From positions 1 through 8,082 of the forward strand of contig JBAYZQ010000105.1 in the NCBI GenBank assembly GCA_041672385.1: a stretch of DNA of 8,082 nucleotides, in the 5' to 3' direction. Both the position numbers and the translations under genes were made by a program. Positions 6,490 through 8,082 of this stretch are shown here, one piece after another. Position 1 is the stretch's first letter. Each line of letters begins with the position of its first letter. A model generated the notes under the pieces. That model made no database searches, had not been told where the DNA came from, and saw nothing but the letters and a program-made list of their open reading frames with translations. Source of the DNA: JBAYZQ01 sp041672385. GTDB taxonomy: Bacteria; Spirochaetota; Spirochaetia; Sphaerochaetales; Sphaerochaetaceae.

Positions 6490-7755
6490 CTAATTCTCAT
6501 CTTTTGCTAATTTATGAGCTTCAATAAAGGCAATAAAAACGGTAAATTCTACAATTGCAAAAGTTAAAATAAAAGCATTTGAAAGAGTTGTCCAGTTTTT
6601 AAAACCATCTATAAGAAGACCTGTCACTGTTTGATAAATTATATCAAATCCAAAAATTAATAAGTTTACAACTCCGAAAACTGAGCCCTTCAGATTCTTT
6701 GGTGAAAGATCATTAATTCCAGATGAACGTTGAACCCCACCTATTGAAAAAACAAATCCCCCTGCTGTAGCAATTAGAACAATTAAAATAAAAGAAAAAT
6801 TAAATAAAAAGAAAAGAAGAAGAGTTAAAAAGAGTACAAAAAACAGAAAACTTGAAATTTCTATGTTTCTCATTCTATGCATGGTGGAAGGAAAAATCTT
6901 AGTACTACAAAGATTACCAAGAATTAATCCACAATTATAACAAGCCAAAGCTAACCCTGCTCGCCGTACATTCCCATCAAAAGCTTCTTTAAACCAAGAA
7001 TAAGCCCAAAGACCTTGATAACAAGTAATAACTCCCGCAAATACTATGACAATAACAATATTACGTCTAAGGGCCTTGCTTTTTTTAATAATTGAAAAGA
7101 CTTGCCTATAATCGGGTTTGTCATCATCCTTACAAAACTTAACTTTTAGATGAAAAGGCTTTTCACTTATAAGAAAAAGAAAAACTATTAAAGTTAATAT
7201 AACAAAAAATAGAACTATAAAAAGATTAGCTCTTCCCCAGAGTGAAAGTAAAAAAGACAAAGGTCTTGAAGCAACAACACCTCCAAGATTTCCAACTGCC
7301 ATTGAAATACCTAAATAAAAAGAATATTTTTCAACAGGGAACTTAAGATTTTGGTAAACAATTAATGCGCTAAAAATAGGAGAAAGACCAATTCCCATTA
7401 GAAATCTTGAAAGAACCAAACCACCAAAGGTTTTACAAAGACCAAAAATAATTATCCCAATTTCTGCAATTGAAAGACCAATAATTTCAACAACTACTGG
7501 GTTATTATTATCATTTAAATAACCCACAAAAGGTTGCATTAACCCATAAGAATAAAAATAAACACTTGAAACAAAGGCAATTTGAGAGAGAGTAAGAGGA
7601 ATCTCATTTTGGATCTCCAAAAGAACAACAGAAGTTGAAATACGTAAAAAAGCTGAAAAAAGAAAACAAATTAAAAGCAAAATATAGACAAGATAGACAT
7701 GCCCATTTTCATTCTTACTGCGTTCAAAAATATTTTTTTTATTTTGAATAAACAA
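6490..7755 (-). CDS. MFS transporter, 12 predicted membrane helices, substrate unknown
   Basis: Inner-membrane secondary transporter of the major facilitator superfamily, 421 residues, the usual size. Hydrophobic segments fall at roughly 20-40, 57-80, 88-108, 112-135, 146-166, 176-196, 231-252, 265-285, 299-318, 320-340, 355-382 and 392-412, with a basic/acidic central loop at 200-230. Family-like segments include SVYFYSYGLMQPFVGYLND (motif A area; the usual RxGRR positive charges are replaced by NNN), LSRFLMGIGLSPIF, and GISMAVGNLGGVVASRPLSF. Start: there is no ATG near the N-terminus. TTG at 7755 is preceded by AGAGG at 5-base spacing, and an in-frame TAA at 7771 closes the frame above it. 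A nagA relic lies directly upstream in the same frame. That hints at an ancestral amino-sugar operon, but assigning a substrate from it would be a guess. Confidence 0.9.
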   Translation of the reverse strand: MFIQNKKNIFERSKNENGHVYLVYILLLICFLFSAFLRISTSVVLLEIQNEIPLTLSQIAFVSSVYFYSYGLMQPFVGYLNDNNNPVVVEIIGLSIAEIGIIIFGLCKTFGGLVLSRFLMGIGLSPIFSALIVYQNLKFPVEKYSFYLGISMAVGNLGGVVASRPLSFLLSLWGRANLFIVLFFVILTLIVFLFLISEKPFHLKVKFCKDDDKPDYRQVFSIIKKSKALRRNIVIVIVFAGVITCYQGLWAYSWFKEAFDGNVRRAGLALACYNCGLILGNLCSTKIFPSTMHRMRNIEISSFLFFVLFLTLLLFFLFNFSFILIVLIATAGGFVFSIGGVQRSSGINDLSPKNLKGSVFGVVNLLIFGFDIIYQTVTGLLIDGFKNWTTLSNAFILTFAIVEFTVFIAFIEAHKLAKDEN

Positions 7756-7760
7756 CCTTT

Positions 7761-7765
7761 CCTCT
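7761..7765 (-). promoter_or_regulatory. Ribosome binding site supporting the TTG start of the MFS gene
   Basis: AGAGG on the minus strand, 5 bases before TTG at 7755. The next in-frame Met is deep inside the membrane domain (residue 73), so the TTG is needed for an intact first two helices. Confidence 0.55.
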
Positions 7766-7770
7766 ATGAA

Positions 7771-7990
7771 TTACCTAAGATTATTACCAAGAATAACATT
7801 CCCTGCAAATGCAGATCAATCGTAAAGTTTTGCTATGTAATCTTAAACTAAGAATTTTCTTCCATTTTCCTCGTATTATGAAATAGTACACATTCTAGTT
7901 GGCCCAATAATCTTATAAATCAACTTCAAAACTTGAGGTCGAAGATGAGATCCATCACTTATTATCTCATACATAATCTCCTAAACCCAA
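7771..7990 (-). pseudogene. nagA: Decayed remnant of N-acetylglucosamine-6-phosphate deacetylase (nagA)
   Basis: Reading the minus strand in one frame from 7974 gives MYEIISDGSHLRPQVLKLIY then KIIGPTRMCTIS, which fits the NagA segment with DGxHxxP followed by a helix and KGxxR. After a TAA (7878-7876) the same frame continues YEENGRKFLV, TAA (7845-7843), DYIAKLYD, TGA (7818-7816), SAFAGNVILGNNLR, TAA (7773-7771). This tracks the conserved NagA stretch of the form YELGGxKVxVxDGxAxLxDGxLAGSxL. The active-site TDAM region between the two pieces appears deleted. Just before 7974 the match shifts frame or fades; LGLGDYV in another frame may belong. Only about 75-80 codons of a roughly 380-residue enzyme remain, with four in-frame stops, so no active enzyme is made. 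The identification is from remembered family motifs, not an alignment. Confidence 0.75.
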
Positions 7991-8082
7991 GTTTTTACAC
8001 TCTTAATTGTAAATTAAATTTGGCAATTGTCAACAATATTTCATAATATTTAATGTTTTTAATAAAAATTTAAATAAAAATT
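7991..8082. other. AT-rich right-edge intergenic DNA
   Basis: No gene is seen here. Apart from the candidate promoter and its overlapping near-palindrome, it holds a short direct repeat AATAAAAATT (8061-8070 and 8073-8082) in low-complexity AT sequence. Confidence 0.5.
8006..8033 (-). promoter_or_regulatory. Candidate sigma-70-type promoter reading toward the nagA relic and MFS gene
   Basis: Minus-strand -35 TTGACA (8033-8028, exact), 16-base spacer, -10 TACAAT (8011-8006, five of six). Transcription would start near 7999 and give a leader of about 245 bases that includes the nagA relic before the MFS start. The -35 overlaps a near-palindrome TTGGCAATTGTCAA (8020-8033), a possible operator. 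Confidence 0.5.

Noticed and set aside
7900..7920. TTGGCCC on the + strand near 7899-7905 as a sigma-54 -24 element
   Set aside because: The -12 element at the right spacing reads TCTT and not TTGC, and no + strand gene follows.
8041..8082. AT-rich repeats at the right edge as a CRISPR or mobile-element end
   Set aside because: Only two 10-base low-complexity copies, with no spacers, terminal inverted repeat or transposase.

Overview
The window is AT-rich DNA (by eye about one third GC or less) from a bacterium using ordinary stop codons. The gene set is an RbsB-like lipoprotein binding protein, a CUT2-type sugar ABC permease, and an NtrC-type sigma-54 activator with a soluble NtrB-like histidine kinase. 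A low-GC anaerobe such as a spirochaete or a fusobacterium would fit, but the sequence alone does not fix the phylum.

Layout. On the + strand, running in from the left edge, lies a sugar uptake and phosphorylation operon: the C-terminal half of an RbsC-like permease (2-511), a lipoprotein sugar-binding protein (535-1554), an intercistronic hairpin (1569-1601) and an FGGY carbohydrate kinase (1616-3073). Converging on it with no spacer are two overlapping minus-strand genes: a sigma-54-dependent response regulator (4866-6227, probable TTG start) and its partner kinase (3074-4873). Further upstream on the minus strand is a 12-helix MFS transporter (6490-7755, TTG start). In front of it (about 7771-7990) is the decayed remnant of an N-acetylglucosamine-6-phosphate deacetylase (nagA) gene with several in-frame stops.

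The standout is the kinase. Its first ~235 residues are an ATP-binding cassette of the kind that drives CUT2 sugar importers (the N-terminal half of an RbsA/XylG/MglA-type ATPase). This is followed by a PAS domain and a complete HPK4-type histidine kinase core, with no membrane segment. The cassette keeps Walker A, the Q-loop and Walker B. Its signature motif is degenerate and the switch histidine is glutamine, so it looks like a binding or docking module more than a working pump motor. With a CUT2 permease, binding protein and sugar kinase encoded next door, the simplest model is that the ABC-like domain docks on the importer (or its ATPase) and reports transport or nucleotide state to the kinase. 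The response regulator would then switch on sigma-54 promoters, perhaps the importer operon promoter, which lies outside the window. This model is inference; the domain architecture is read directly from the sequence.
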